Shown in pieces: positions 26,963 through 36,041 of a stretch of DNA of 64,000 bases. Within the stretch, counting starts at the first letter, position 1; each line of letters begins with the position of its first letter. Under the pieces are notes generated by a model. The model was not told where the DNA came from and made no database searches. It saw only the letters and a list, made by a program, of their open reading frames with translations. The stretch lies in NCBI GenBank assembly GCA_963627995.1, contig CAVGCV010000006.1, forward strand, positions 1 through 64,000. The letters run 5' to 3'. Source of the stretch: UBA3839 sp963627995 (GTDB lineage: Bacteria > Bacteroidota > Bacteroidia > Bacteroidales > Bacteroidaceae). Position numbers and translations under genes: made by a program.

Positions 26963-29317
26963 TCATTTCACGTAGATGCGGTAGTCGCGCACGCTTCCCG
27001 GCGCGCCCTGCTCGGCACGCGGCAGGTAATCGACTCCCGTGACGGTTTGCTCCGCGCCAAGATCGATGACGAGCAAATGTGGGAGGGATGCCCCGCGGGC
27101 GGTCTGCCAATAGGTGGACTCCTGCAAGTCGAACGCCTTGTCGCCGGTGTGGTTGCCGTTTTCGTTTTCGCTGTCGGCGTACTTCGTTGTCCATGCCTCG
27201 CGCGGCAGGCGGCGGCCCTGTGCGTCGAGCGCGTAGATTTCCGCTATGGCCGCAATGTCGTCCGTGCCGTGTGTGCTGGTGGCCTCGATGCACAACAGGC
27301 GTCCCTTGGCGGGGGTGTTGAACCTGACGGCCTGCCATCCGTTGCCGGCGGCGAACCGGCCTGTTGCGGCTGGCGTGGCGGAATTGAGGTCGGGGCGGTC
27401 GCCGGGATTGTTGTGCTTGTTCGTCTTCTCGAGTTGCAGCTTGTCGAGCTCGGGCTTGTCTTGTCCCCACACTTTTCGCTCGCTCGGCCCCACCACGTCG
27501 AGCACGATGAGCTCGTTGCGTCCTTTCTTCAGCCAGCAGCCCGGCACGTAGAGCGTTTGCTGCGGGCCGATGGCCCAAATGCGTCCGAGGGCGTGTCCGT
27601 TGACGTAAACTTGGCCTTTCCCCCAAGTTTGGAAATTGAGGAACGTGTCGCCCACTTTGGCGAGGTTGAAGTGTCCGCGATAGTAGCCGGGCTTGCTCCA
27701 GATGTCGGACGCAGCTTTCTCCATGGCGGAGGGCTGGGCGTCGTTGAGCGCGCTGGCGGCTGCGGCGTAGCTGTCGGGAATGCTGGTCTGTTGCCAGTTG
27801 CGCGGTTTCCATGCCGTCTCGCAGCCATCGACGGTTGCCGTGATGCACACGTCGCCGACGATGCCCTTGAAGTCCTTGATGGCGCGTCCGAAGTTGATGC
27901 GCCCCATTCCCTCGACAAGAATCTCCAGCTTGTCTCCTTTTGCGACGGGGGGCAGGGTGAGCGACTTCTCGTTTTTCACGCGGTCGATTTTCCCCACGTA
28001 GGTCCCGTTGATGAAGACCTGTGCGAAGTCGTGGAAGTCGGCGGTCAGTTCGCTCGGCTGCGAAATGGCGGGAAGTGTCGTCGTGTAGTACATGGCGCCC
28101 CATCCCATGTCCATTTCCTCAAAGGTCTTTGGCATTTCGCTTTGACACGTGCTGCTGCCCATGTCGGCATCCTTGCCGTGGAAGATGGGGGCAAACTCCG
28201 TCAGCTCAAAGCTCGGGACGGAGATGATGGGCATCGGGGGCGCCGGTATGGCGGGCAGCTTCTTTCCCTCGGCGTACTTGGCCATCATCTTGCGCAGCTC
28301 GTGGAATTTCGACGTTGCTTGCCCGTATTCATTGATGGGGGCATCGTAGTCGTAACTCGTCACGTCGGGAGCGAATCCCGGAGAGTTCGCGCCGGCCCAG
28401 TGGCCGAAGCTCGTGCCGCCATGGGTCATGTAAAGAGAGAAACTGATTCCTTTTGAAAGCATTTCGTCCATGCCGTCCACCATGTCTTTGGCTGTGCGGG
28501 TTTCGTGGCGCCCCCCCCATTTGTCGAACCATCCGCTCCAAAACTCCGAGCACATCTTGGGCGAGTCGGGGCGAAGTTGTCCGAGGCGGCGGAACTGCTG
28601 GTCGATGTTGGCGCCAGTTCCAAAGTTCATCGTCCATACGAGGTCGTCGAGCCCGTTCTTCTCAAAGTTGGAGGCCCAGTCGCACTGGAAGAGGGCGAGC
28701 TCGTCCCCATAGATGCCGCGGAGGCAGTCGCGGATGGCGCTCACATAAGCCTTGTCTTCCCCATAGGAGCCGTATTCGTTCTCAACCTGCACCATGATGA
28801 TTGGGCCGCCATGCTGAATGGTCAGCCCTGCAAGCTGCTTGCCGACCTCTTCTTCGAACAGCTTGACGCGTTCCATGAAGTAGGGGTCTTGCTCGCGGAG
28901 ACGGATGTCTTTCTTCTTGAGCAGCCACCAGGGCAGTCCGCCCATTTCCCACTCCGCGCACACGTAGGGGCCTGGACGCACGATGACATACATCCCGTTC
29001 TTCTGCGCCAGGCGGCAGAATGCGGCCACGTCGTTATTGTCAGAGAAATTGAATTCGCCCTCTTTCTGCTCGTGGATGTTCCAGAACACGTAGAGGCAGA
29101 GGGTGTTCATGCCAAGCGCCTTGCACATTTTTATGCGGTGCTCCCAGTAGGGGCGCGGTATGCGCGGGTAGTGCACTTCGGCAGCTTTCACGACAAAAGG
29201 CTTTCCGTTGAGGAGGAATGTGCCTTTGCCTGCTTCGAACGTTCCCTTCGATTTTTGCGCGAACGCCGGCATGGCAAGCATCATGCACAGCAGGGAGAGT
29301 GTGAGTAGGTGTTTCAT
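26963..29317 (-). CDS. Secreted GH35 beta-galactosidase with CBM32-like domain
   Basis: A 784-residue exported glycosidase with signal peptide 1-21 (cleavage after AFA). The GH35 barrel covers about 30-360. The acid/base Glu is in VQVENEYGSYG (E181) and the nucleophile is E258 in CSEFWSGWFDKWG. Beta-sandwich domains follow, and the C-terminal about 140 residues resemble an F5/8 type C (CBM32) sugar-binding domain. It likely removes terminal beta-galactose from host or plant glycans in the periplasm or at the surface. The ATG at 29317 is chosen because it begins the signal peptide. It sits between rpiB and uvrB, without SusC/SusD genes nearby. Confidence 0.93.
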   Translation of the reverse strand: MKHLLTLSLLCMMLAMPAFAQKSKGTFEAGKGTFLLNGKPFVVKAAEVHYPRIPRPYWEHRIKMCKALGMNTLCLYVFWNIHEQKEGEFNFSDNNDVAAFCRLAQKNGMYVIVRPGPYVCAEWEMGGLPWWLLKKKDIRLREQDPYFMERVKLFEEEVGKQLAGLTIQHGGPIIMVQVENEYGSYGEDKAYVSAIRDCLRGIYGDELALFQCDWASNFEKNGLDDLVWTMNFGTGANIDQQFRRLGQLRPDSPKMCSEFWSGWFDKWGGRHETRTAKDMVDGMDEMLSKGISFSLYMTHGGTSFGHWAGANSPGFAPDVTSYDYDAPINEYGQATSKFHELRKMMAKYAEGKKLPAIPAPPMPIISVPSFELTEFAPIFHGKDADMGSSTCQSEMPKTFEEMDMGWGAMYYTTTLPAISQPSELTADFHDFAQVFINGTYVGKIDRVKNEKSLTLPPVAKGDKLEILVEGMGRINFGRAIKDFKGIVGDVCITATVDGCETAWKPRNWQQTSIPDSYAAAASALNDAQPSAMEKAASDIWSKPGYYRGHFNLAKVGDTFLNFQTWGKGQVYVNGHALGRIWAIGPQQTLYVPGCWLKKGRNELIVLDVVGPSERKVWGQDKPELDKLQLEKTNKHNNPGDRPDLNSATPAATGRFAAGNGWQAVRFNTPAKGRLLCIEATSTHGTDDIAAIAEIYALDAQGRRLPREAWTTKYADSENENGNHTGDKAFDLQESTYWQTARGASLPHLLVIDLGAEQTVTGVDYLPRAEQGAPGSVRDYRIYVK

Positions 29318-29471
29318 TGGGATGTAGTAAGTGTTTGGAGTAGGTTCTTTGCAATAAAGGTGATGTCGCCCGATGTTGGATGACGACCATTTGAGGGCAG
29401 TTCCTCGGATGGGGCTGCTCTGTGGCTGGACAAAGAATGTGTGCGGATGTGGGAATTTCTGCGGAACGGGG

Positions 29472-29912
29472 TCAGTGCACGGGTATGGCATCGATACGCG
29501 CCTGGTGGCGCCCTCCCTCGAATTCGGTGGCGAAAAACTCATCCATGATGCGACGTGCCATGTCGGTGTCAATGAACCGGCCGGGCATGACCAGCACGTT
29601 GGCGTCATTGTGCTGGCGGATGAGATGCGCGATTTCTGGAATCCAGCAAAGTCCGGCGCGTATGGCTTGGTGCTTGTTGAGCGTCATGGAAATGCCTTCG
29701 CCCGAACCGCACATGGCGATGCCGGGGTAAACTTCGCCATTCTCAATGCCTTTTGCCAGTGCGTGTCCATAGTCGGCATAGTTGCAGGACTGCTCTGTGT
29801 AAGTTCCGTAATCTTTGTAGGGGATTCCTTTTTCTTCAAGATATTTTTTTACAAACTGCTTCAAGGGAAATGCCGCATGGTCGCTGGCAATTCCCACCGT
29901 CTTCACTTCCAT
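29472..29912 (-). CDS. rpiB: RpiB/LacAB-family ribose-5-phosphate isomerase
   Basis: Interconverts ribose 5-phosphate and ribulose 5-phosphate in the pentose phosphate pathway. The 146-residue protein begins with the family-typical VGIASDHAAFPLK and contains the active-site stretch AMCGSGEGISMTLNKHQAIRA and the conserved H-N-D-A-N-V segment. An ATG at 29948 would add 12 residues, but it lies only about 14 bases from the -7 box, so 29912 is preferred and gives a normal length. A full promoter lies at 29962-29993. The gene may lead a loose leftward set with the GH35 and uvrB genes. Confidence 0.92.
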   Translation of the reverse strand: MEVKTVGIASDHAAFPLKQFVKKYLEEKGIPYKDYGTYTEQSCNYADYGHALAKGIENGEVYPGIAMCGSGEGISMTLNKHQAIRAGLCWIPEIAHLIRQHNDANVLVMPGRFIDTDMARRIMDEFFATEFEGGRHQARIDAIPVH

Positions 29913-29961
29913 GTTCGTTAGAATATTGTGGATTGTTAGAATCTTCACACTGCTTGTAGGG

Positions 29962-29993
29962 CAAAGGTACTTGTAATTTTATGAAAGCACAAA
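29962..29993 (-). promoter_or_regulatory. Bacteroidales-type promoter for rpiB
   Basis: Minus strand TTTG (29990-29993), 20-base spacer, TACCTTTG (29962-29969). Both elements match consensus. It stands back to back with the rightward promoter at 30001-30031. Confidence 0.72.
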
Positions 29994-30000
29994 CTTTCAC

Positions 30001-30031
30001 TTTGAATTTAGTCCCTTTTGGCTTATTTTTG
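30001..30031 (+). promoter_or_regulatory. Bacteroidales-type promoter for the sugar aminotransferase gene
   Basis: TTTG (30001-30004), 19-base spacer, TATTTTTG (30024-30031). The predicted transcript start near 30037 rules out the ATG at 30033 and favours the ATG at 30060. Confidence 0.72.
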
Positions 30032-30059
30032 CATGGTCAAAAATGATGGAAAACTTGCG

Positions 30060-31157
30060 ATGAAGGTCGATTTCCTCAATCTTCGGGAAGTGAATGCGTC
30101 GTATGGCGACGAGCTTCGCTCTGCTGTCGAGCGCGTGGCTGGCAGCGGATGGTATTTGCATGGAGCGGAAACGGAAGCTTTTGAAAGCGAGTTCGCTGAA
30201 TATTTGGGGGTGCGGCATTGCGTGGGCTGCGGCAACGGATTGGATGCGCTTACCCTTGTGTTGGCCGCGTGGCGGTGGATGTACGGATGGGGGGATGGCG
30301 ATGAGGTGGTCGTTCCTTCCAACACGTTCATTGCTACGGCTTTGGCCATATCGCGAACAGGGCTTAAACCGGTTTTTTGCGAACCGCACATGAAGAATGC
30401 GCTGATTGACGAATGTCGGATTGGGCAACTGCTTACTGAGCGCACGCGCGCCATACTTCCCGTGCACTTGTATGGGCAGGTTTGTGCTATGGATGCCGTG
30501 GTGGCCATTGCCCGACAGCATGGATTGAAAGTGCTGGAAGATGCGTGTCAGGCGCATGGCGCTTGTGGTGTGGGCAAGGGTGATGCGTGTGCATTCTCCT
30601 TTTATCCCGGGAAAAATCTTGGAGCGTTGGGCGATGGCGGTTGTGTTGCCACGCAGGATGAGGACTTGGCGCGGGCTGTTCGAATGCTGGCCAATTACGG
30701 ACAGACGGAAAAGTATGTGCATGTCCTGAAAGGCTGCAACTCACGGTTGGATGAATTGCAAGCCGCCGTACTCCGTGTGAAACTCCGCCGGCTGGACAGA
30801 GACAACGCGCGGCGACGAGAAATTGCTGCCGCCTATTCGGCCGGGATTGTTCGGAATGAAAGGAACGGTATCGTTGCATTTGCACCGGCAACGGGGCAAA
30901 TGGCGTCGCACGTTTTCCACATCTACGCGGTGAGAAGTGAAAAGAGGGACGAGTTGCAGCGCAGACTGGTGGAACACGGTGTGCAGACACTCATCCATTA
31001 TCCCTGCCCTCCGTCCAAACAGGAGGCCTACAAGGAATGTAACTCACAGGCGTTTCCCATTGCGGAAGAGTGGGGGCGGACGGAACTCAGTCTGCCCATC
31101 GGTCCGGTCATGCGTGACGAAGAAGTGGAATGGGTGTTGAGGTGCCTGAATGAGTGA
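30060..31157 (+). CDS. DegT/DnrJ/EryC1/StrS-family sugar aminotransferase
   Basis: PLP-dependent aminotransferase acting on keto-sugar nucleotides, used in building surface polysaccharide or LPS sugars. The 365-residue protein shows GCGNGLDAL, the VPSNTFIATALA segment, ILPVHLYGQ, VLEDACQAHGA with the PLP Asp, and the Lys-containing AFSFYPGKNLGALGDGG motif. The C-terminal HYPCPPSKQEAY is typical of FdtB/QdtB-like members making 3-amino sugars. The promoter places the start at 30060. Downstream lies a convergent glycosyltransferase, which may belong to the same glycan pathway. The exact sugar is unknown. Confidence 0.9.
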   Translation: MKVDFLNLREVNASYGDELRSAVERVAGSGWYLHGAETEAFESEFAEYLGVRHCVGCGNGLDALTLVLAAWRWMYGWGDGDEVVVPSNTFIATALAISRTGLKPVFCEPHMKNALIDECRIGQLLTERTRAILPVHLYGQVCAMDAVVAIARQHGLKVLEDACQAHGACGVGKGDACAFSFYPGKNLGALGDGGCVATQDEDLARAVRMLANYGQTEKYVHVLKGCNSRLDELQAAVLRVKLRRLDRDNARRREIAAAYSAGIVRNERNGIVAFAPATGQMASHVFHIYAVRSEKRDELQRRLVEHGVQTLIHYPCPPSKQEAYKECNSQAFPIAEEWGRTELSLPIGPVMRDEEVEWVLRCLNE

Positions 31158-31187
31158 GTGTGGGGTTGCAGTTGGAACTGTGCGACC

Positions 31188-32291
31188 TCAAGCCTTTGTC
31201 CATGCCTCCAAATATTGTCGGGCCACTTGCACGTGGTCGTGGTGTCTGCGGATGTATTCAACGCTTTGGCGGGACAAGGTCTCTATCAAATGCGGATGGC
31301 GGACAAGGCTTTCGAGTTTGTTGAATACGTCCTCCTCATTGGGAAGCACATTGATGATGGGGCGCAGTTCGCTTTCGCCGAGGATGTCGTATTGCTCCTC
31401 TTCGCCACCACCAACGACAACCAGCCCTTTGGCCATGGCCAAGAGCGCATTCATGGCGGGCGTATAGCTGTACAGCTGATCGAGAAGCACGTCGGAAGTA
31501 TCCATCAAGTGCTGATATTCGTCGAAAGGAACGGACTCGACTTTTACGATTTCACAACGCGTGGGATATTTACGCTGCACTCGCTCCAGCGCACGAAGCA
31601 TGATGTCCGTACCTTTGTATTCGGAGCGTCCTTTTTGGATGCCGATAAAGAAACGAATGGGAGTGTCCGCCATTCGTGGTTGTTTGGGTGTCACGCTATT
31701 GATGTCGATGGGAAAGGGTATAAATTTTGTTTTGTTGGGAAAGTGGGGGTGGTAACAACAGTAGTATTCGTAGAGCCCTGCGATGATTCCATCGCAGTCA
31801 TTTGCTATCTTTTGATTTAGCAAACCTTTTTCTTTCCAGAGCCAATCGTTGATAAATTGTTGGTTGTATGGTTCTTCTGTTCGTTTGAAAGAGCCTATGT
31901 TGAAGTCTGAATAACGGAACGTTTGTGCATCGAGACAAGTTTTCACCCAGTAGTAATCCATTCCAAATGCTCCGAGAAACAACTTCTTGTTGTGTGTGCG
32001 GAGAAAACGATAGAATGGTGGAATGCGTTTGGCGCGGAGGTCGAAAAAGATGGGGTTAATCAGCTGTATGACGTCGAAGTTTTTCAGTCGGGGCATGAGT
32101 CTTATGACTTCCGCAAGATAGCGAAGCGTGTCTAACTTTCCTAATGAATGCCTACGGAGGTCGATGTCTCGATGGTAATTTTTCCATGTGTCGCCATCGC
32201 TGACGACGTAGACTTCATGTCCCAAATGGCGCAGACCACAGGCAAGCGTCCAATGGACATTGCTGTATTCGCCGAGAAGAAGTATTCGCAT
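31188..32291 (-). CDS. Glycosyltransferase (GT-B fold, GT4-like)
   Basis: A 367-residue cytoplasmic glycosyltransferase. The N-terminal Rossmann half starts MRILLLGEYSNVHWTLACGL with FDVIQLINP. The C-terminal half has IRFFIGIQKGRSEYKGTDIM and the donor-binding region LLDQLYSYTPAMNALLAMAKGLVVVGGGEEEQ, where the last Glu is in the usual E-x7-E position. Donor and acceptor are unknown. It faces the sugar aminotransferase gene with a gap of 30 bases and may be co-transcribed from upstream mltG. No other polysaccharide genes are visible here, so the pathway must be completed elsewhere. Confidence 0.85.
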   Translation of the reverse strand: MRILLLGEYSNVHWTLACGLRHLGHEVYVVSDGDTWKNYHRDIDLRRHSLGKLDTLRYLAEVIRLMPRLKNFDVIQLINPIFFDLRAKRIPPFYRFLRTHNKKLFLGAFGMDYYWVKTCLDAQTFRYSDFNIGSFKRTEEPYNQQFINDWLWKEKGLLNQKIANDCDGIIAGLYEYYCCYHPHFPNKTKFIPFPIDINSVTPKQPRMADTPIRFFIGIQKGRSEYKGTDIMLRALERVQRKYPTRCEIVKVESVPFDEYQHLMDTSDVLLDQLYSYTPAMNALLAMAKGLVVVGGGEEEQYDILGESELRPIINVLPNEEDVFNKLESLVRHPHLIETLSRQSVEYIRRHHDHVQVARQYLEAWTKA

Positions 32292-32330
32292 AAGTAACAG
32301 AGGCTGAAGGGATAGTCAGGAAAACGTAAA

Positions 32331-33356
32331 CTACCTCATGATGTTGCGCCGATTGAGAGCTTGTGCGTATCGGCGTGCATTAGCTGTGTGCTGTGCGTAG
32401 GTCACGGCAAAATTATGAGAACCTGAAAAATCTTCTTTGGCACACATGTACAGGAAGTCGTGTCGGCGTGCATTGAGAACGGCATCGATGCCGTCAATGG
32501 TCGCGATACGAATAGGAGCGGGGGGAAGTCCATGATTGAGATAAGTGTTGTAAGGAGACTTGATCTGCAAATGTTCATGGAGGACACGGCGTATGGTGAA
32601 ATCCCCCATGGCGTAAATTACGGTGGGGTCGCTCTGCAATAACATGTTTTTATGCAATCGATTCAAATAGAGACCTGCTATGATTGGCTTTTCAGGAGAA
32701 TACGCCGTTTCGGAATCCACAATACTGGCGAGCGTGGCAACTTCTATGCGGCTAAGTCTGATGTTTTGCGCTTTTTGGGTACGTTCCGCATTCCAAAAAA
32801 GCTCATATTCTCTTTTCATTTTACTCAACAAGTGTTCCACAGAGATATTCCAATAAAGTTCATAGGTATTGGGAATGAACATTGCTGTGAGCGTTGCAGG
32901 GGTATAGCCTCCCAACTGCTGGCAGAGCAGGGTGTCTTTGAATGCAGTTGAAAGAGTGGCGGAATCCAGCATCAATTGTTTCGACAAGCTTCCTGCAAGG
33001 GCATCCAATGTGCGAACGGAGGGCATGACCAACCGAACAGGCTTTTGATGTCCGTGCCTAAAGTCACGAAATAATTGGAACATGGAAATATCAGGCGGTA
33101 TTTCATAGCGCCCACTGCGCACATTTTTGCTGTAGCCAGTGACTTCGGCAAGAATCTTGAATCCAAATAGCGCTGCGGGATGCGTGGCCGCGTTGATTTT
33201 ATTCAATACAGAATCGATATTGTCATCATTGTCAATATACACGTATTGTGTGCCTATATTATTGGCGTTGCCACCGAATAAAATATAAACACAAGCAGCA
33301 ATGGCAATCAATGCCACTGCTGCAATGGTCGATATTGTGACCTTTTTATTGGTCAT
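32331..33356 (-). CDS. mltG: Endolytic peptidoglycan transglycosylase MltG
   Basis: Cleaves nascent glycan strands to set their length. The 341-residue protein has a single N-terminal membrane anchor (about 8-28) and a periplasmic YceG-like domain. The active-site region ATLASIVDSET contains the conserved Glu, followed by AGLYLNRLHKNMLLQSDPTVIYA and the SPYNTYLNHGLPPAPI motif characteristic of the family. It lies between clpC and the glycosyltransferase, 36 bases after clpC on the same strand. Confidence 0.93.
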   Translation of the reverse strand: MTNKKVTISTIAAVALIAIAACVYILFGGNANNIGTQYVYIDNDDNIDSVLNKINAATHPAALFGFKILAEVTGYSKNVRSGRYEIPPDISMFQLFRDFRHGHQKPVRLVMPSVRTLDALAGSLSKQLMLDSATLSTAFKDTLLCQQLGGYTPATLTAMFIPNTYELYWNISVEHLLSKMKREYELFWNAERTQKAQNIRLSRIEVATLASIVDSETAYSPEKPIIAGLYLNRLHKNMLLQSDPTVIYAMGDFTIRRVLHEHLQIKSPYNTYLNHGLPPAPIRIATIDGIDAVLNARRHDFLYMCAKEDFSGSHNFAVTYAQHTANARRYAQALNRRNIMR

Positions 33357-33392
33357 AAGTGTAAAAATTGAAGGGTCGATTCAAAATTTTGA

Positions 33393-35918
33393 TTATTCAA
33401 TGCAGAATTCAATCTTATCTTTCGTGGGGTTGAGTCGCGCCACAATCGTATCATTTGGTTTCAACCTTTCCTCTACGATGAGTTCGGATATCCCATCCTC
33501 TAAATTTGATTGGATGGCACGACGTAACGGACGTGCGCCAAACTGTTTGTCGTACCCTTTGTCTGCGATGAACTTTTTGGCTTCATCTTGAATTTTTAGA
33601 TGGTAACCAAGTGCTTCGATGCGCAAATAGAGTTGTTTGAGTTCCAAGTCTATAATTTTTAAGATGGCGTTGAGGTCGAGCTGATCGAACGTAACGATTT
33701 CATCAATGCGGTTGAGAAATTCTGGAGAGAACTGTTTCTCAAGGGCCTTACGGACAAGTTGTCTCGACATTTCGCGGTCATTCACTCCTTGCGACGCTGC
33801 AAAACCGACACCCCGCCCGAAGTCTTTCAACTGTCGTGTTCCTGCGTTAGATGTCATTATCACTATCGTGTTGCGGAAATCAACGGTACGCCCATAGCTG
33901 TCGGTCAGTCGCCCATCGTCCATTACTTGAAGGAGGAGATTGAACACATCAGGGTGTGCCTTCTCAATCTCATCAAGGAGGACAATAGAATAGGGCTTGC
34001 GGCGCACGCGCTCTGTAAGCATACCTCCCTCCTCGTAGCCGACGTAGCCTGGAGGGGCACCAACTAAACGGCTGACAGTAAATTTCTCCATGTATTCTGA
34101 CATATCGATGCGAATGAGGGCATCAGTACTCCCAAAGACATATTCAGCCAGTTTCTTTGCAAGAAAAGTCTTACCGACACCCGTAGGGCCAAGGAACATG
34201 AATGTTCCGATAGGTCGATTCGGATCATTGAGACCGACACGGCTGCGCTGGATAGATGTAACCAGTTTGTCGATGACTTGATCTTGGGCAATGACTGTTT
34301 CTTTCAGTTCATTACGCATACCTTTGAGACGTATGCTCTCGGTGGAGGCCACACGTTGAACAGGAATCCCTGTAATGAGTGCAACTGTTTCCGATATTCT
34401 TTCCTTATCAACGACCTTACGATCATCTGCCAAAGTCGCTTCCCATTGATCGCGCATTTCTTTCAGCTCGATTTCGAGTTGGCTTACGCTGTCACGATAG
34501 TTAATGGCAAGTTCGTAGTCCCGATTTTTCACTGCCAAATCCCGATTAGCAACGGCCTCGTTGATAGCTCGTTCCTTTTCTGTGATTGCTTTTGGCACAC
34601 TGACATCCTTAACATGAACACGTGCTCCTGCTTCGTCCAAGACGTCAATAGCCTTGTCGGGGAAACTACGTTCCGTAATGTAACGACCAGCCAGCTTAAC
34701 ACACGCTTTGATGGCATCTTCTGTATAGGCTACATTGTGGTGTTCCTCGTAGCGTTCTCTGATGTTGTGTAAAATTTCAATGGTTTCAGTTTCTGTAGTG
34801 GGTTCGACAACAATTTTTTGAAACCGCCGTTCCAGTGCACCATCTTTTTCAATGGTCTTGCGATATTCATCCATCGTTGTGGCTCCAATACATTGAAGTT
34901 CACCTCGAGACAATGCAGGTTTCATCATATTGGCCGCATCCATTGCTCCAGCCTGATTACCCGCTCCGATAATTGTATGGATTTCATCTATGAATACGAT
35001 GATGTTGGGGTTTGCTTTAAGTTCTGCAATGATTGACTTCATTCGCTCTTCAAATTGTCCACGATACTTAGTTCCAGCAACCACACTTGTCATATCAAGT
35101 GCGATAATTCGCTTGTTGAACAATGTATGCGACACTTTCCGTTCGTTAATGCGCTGTGCAAGCCCCTCAATAATAGCACTTTTCCCAACCCCAGGCTCAC
35201 CGATTAATACAGGATTGTTTTTTTTTCGTCGGCTAAGAATCTGTGCCAGACGCTCAATCTCCTTGTCTCTTCCCACAACAGGATCCAATAGACCATCGCG
35301 AGAAGCTTTTGTCATGTCGAAACCAAAGGAGTCAATAGCAGGCGTGTCTGTTCCTGTTCGTTTTTTTTTGTCAATTTTTGTGTATTGTGACGTACCTCCA
35401 TCAACACCCCTACTTACAGGAGGTGTGTCGTTTTCATCTTCTTCATCGTCTTCGAAATCCACATTGTCTTTTGACGCAGGGGTAGCTTTTAAGAAAGATG
35501 TAAAAAGTTGATTATATTCGATATGAAATTTCTGCAACAGTTTTGCTGGAAGATTATCTCCCTGCTTCATAATTGCAAGCAACAAATGTTCTACATCTGC
35601 CGTTTTCGATTTCATCAGCCTCGACTCCAAAATACACAAACGTAAGATTCTCTCCGACTTCTCGTCAAGCACGACATCTTGATTAATTATAGAGGGAGTG
35701 ATTCCACTTTGCAAACTCTGCCGTTCTATTTGCTGTTTCAACGTAGGCATACTCAGCTTATACTGTGTGGCCAATATATCTAAAGCAACACTATTTCCAT
35801 CTCTAATGATTCCAAGAAAAATATGTTCAGGGCTGATAGTTCCCGAATGAAGACGCAAAGCTTCCTCTTTGCTATATTGCATAATTTGAGAAACTTTTTG
35901 TGAATAGTTGTTGTTCAT
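33393..35918 (-). CDS. clpC: ClpC-type AAA+ protease ATPase
   Basis: Unfoldase that feeds substrates to ClpP. The 841-residue protein has an N-terminal Clp repeat domain (about 1-145), an acidic linker (FEDDEEDEND, near 155), D1 with Walker A GEPGVGKSA (about 239) and Walker B FIDEIHTIIGAG, a central UVR-type coiled-coil (about 460-490), and D2 with GPTGVGKTF (about 576) and LLDEIEKAHPD. The short middle domain with a UVR motif marks ClpC rather than ClpB. No TAnnTTTG box was seen just upstream, so it may use another sigma factor. Confidence 0.93.
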   Translation of the reverse strand: MNNNYSQKVSQIMQYSKEEALRLHSGTISPEHIFLGIIRDGNSVALDILATQYKLSMPTLKQQIERQSLQSGITPSIINQDVVLDEKSERILRLCILESRLMKSKTADVEHLLLAIMKQGDNLPAKLLQKFHIEYNQLFTSFLKATPASKDNVDFEDDEEDENDTPPVSRGVDGGTSQYTKIDKKKRTGTDTPAIDSFGFDMTKASRDGLLDPVVGRDKEIERLAQILSRRKKNNPVLIGEPGVGKSAIIEGLAQRINERKVSHTLFNKRIIALDMTSVVAGTKYRGQFEERMKSIIAELKANPNIIVFIDEIHTIIGAGNQAGAMDAANMMKPALSRGELQCIGATTMDEYRKTIEKDGALERRFQKIVVEPTTETETIEILHNIRERYEEHHNVAYTEDAIKACVKLAGRYITERSFPDKAIDVLDEAGARVHVKDVSVPKAITEKERAINEAVANRDLAVKNRDYELAINYRDSVSQLEIELKEMRDQWEATLADDRKVVDKERISETVALITGIPVQRVASTESIRLKGMRNELKETVIAQDQVIDKLVTSIQRSRVGLNDPNRPIGTFMFLGPTGVGKTFLAKKLAEYVFGSTDALIRIDMSEYMEKFTVSRLVGAPPGYVGYEEGGMLTERVRRKPYSIVLLDEIEKAHPDVFNLLLQVMDDGRLTDSYGRTVDFRNTIVIMTSNAGTRQLKDFGRGVGFAASQGVNDREMSRQLVRKALEKQFSPEFLNRIDEIVTFDQLDLNAILKIIDLELKQLYLRIEALGYHLKIQDEAKKFIADKGYDKQFGARPLRRAIQSNLEDGISELIVEERLKPNDTIVARLNPTKDKIEFCIE

Positions 35919-36041
35919 CCTTTTACCTCTGAATGGTGGCGATTAAATAACAAGATACAAACTTCAAATTCTTATGAGATGGAGGAACAAATAGTGTGCC
36001 ACACTGCATTTTACATCAGTCGGTACACTTTGGCCATATCT

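Noticed and set aside
29318..29608. N-terminal extension of the GH35 protein by about 97 residues
   Set aside because: The extension has no homology-like features and would bury the clear signal peptide that begins at 29317.
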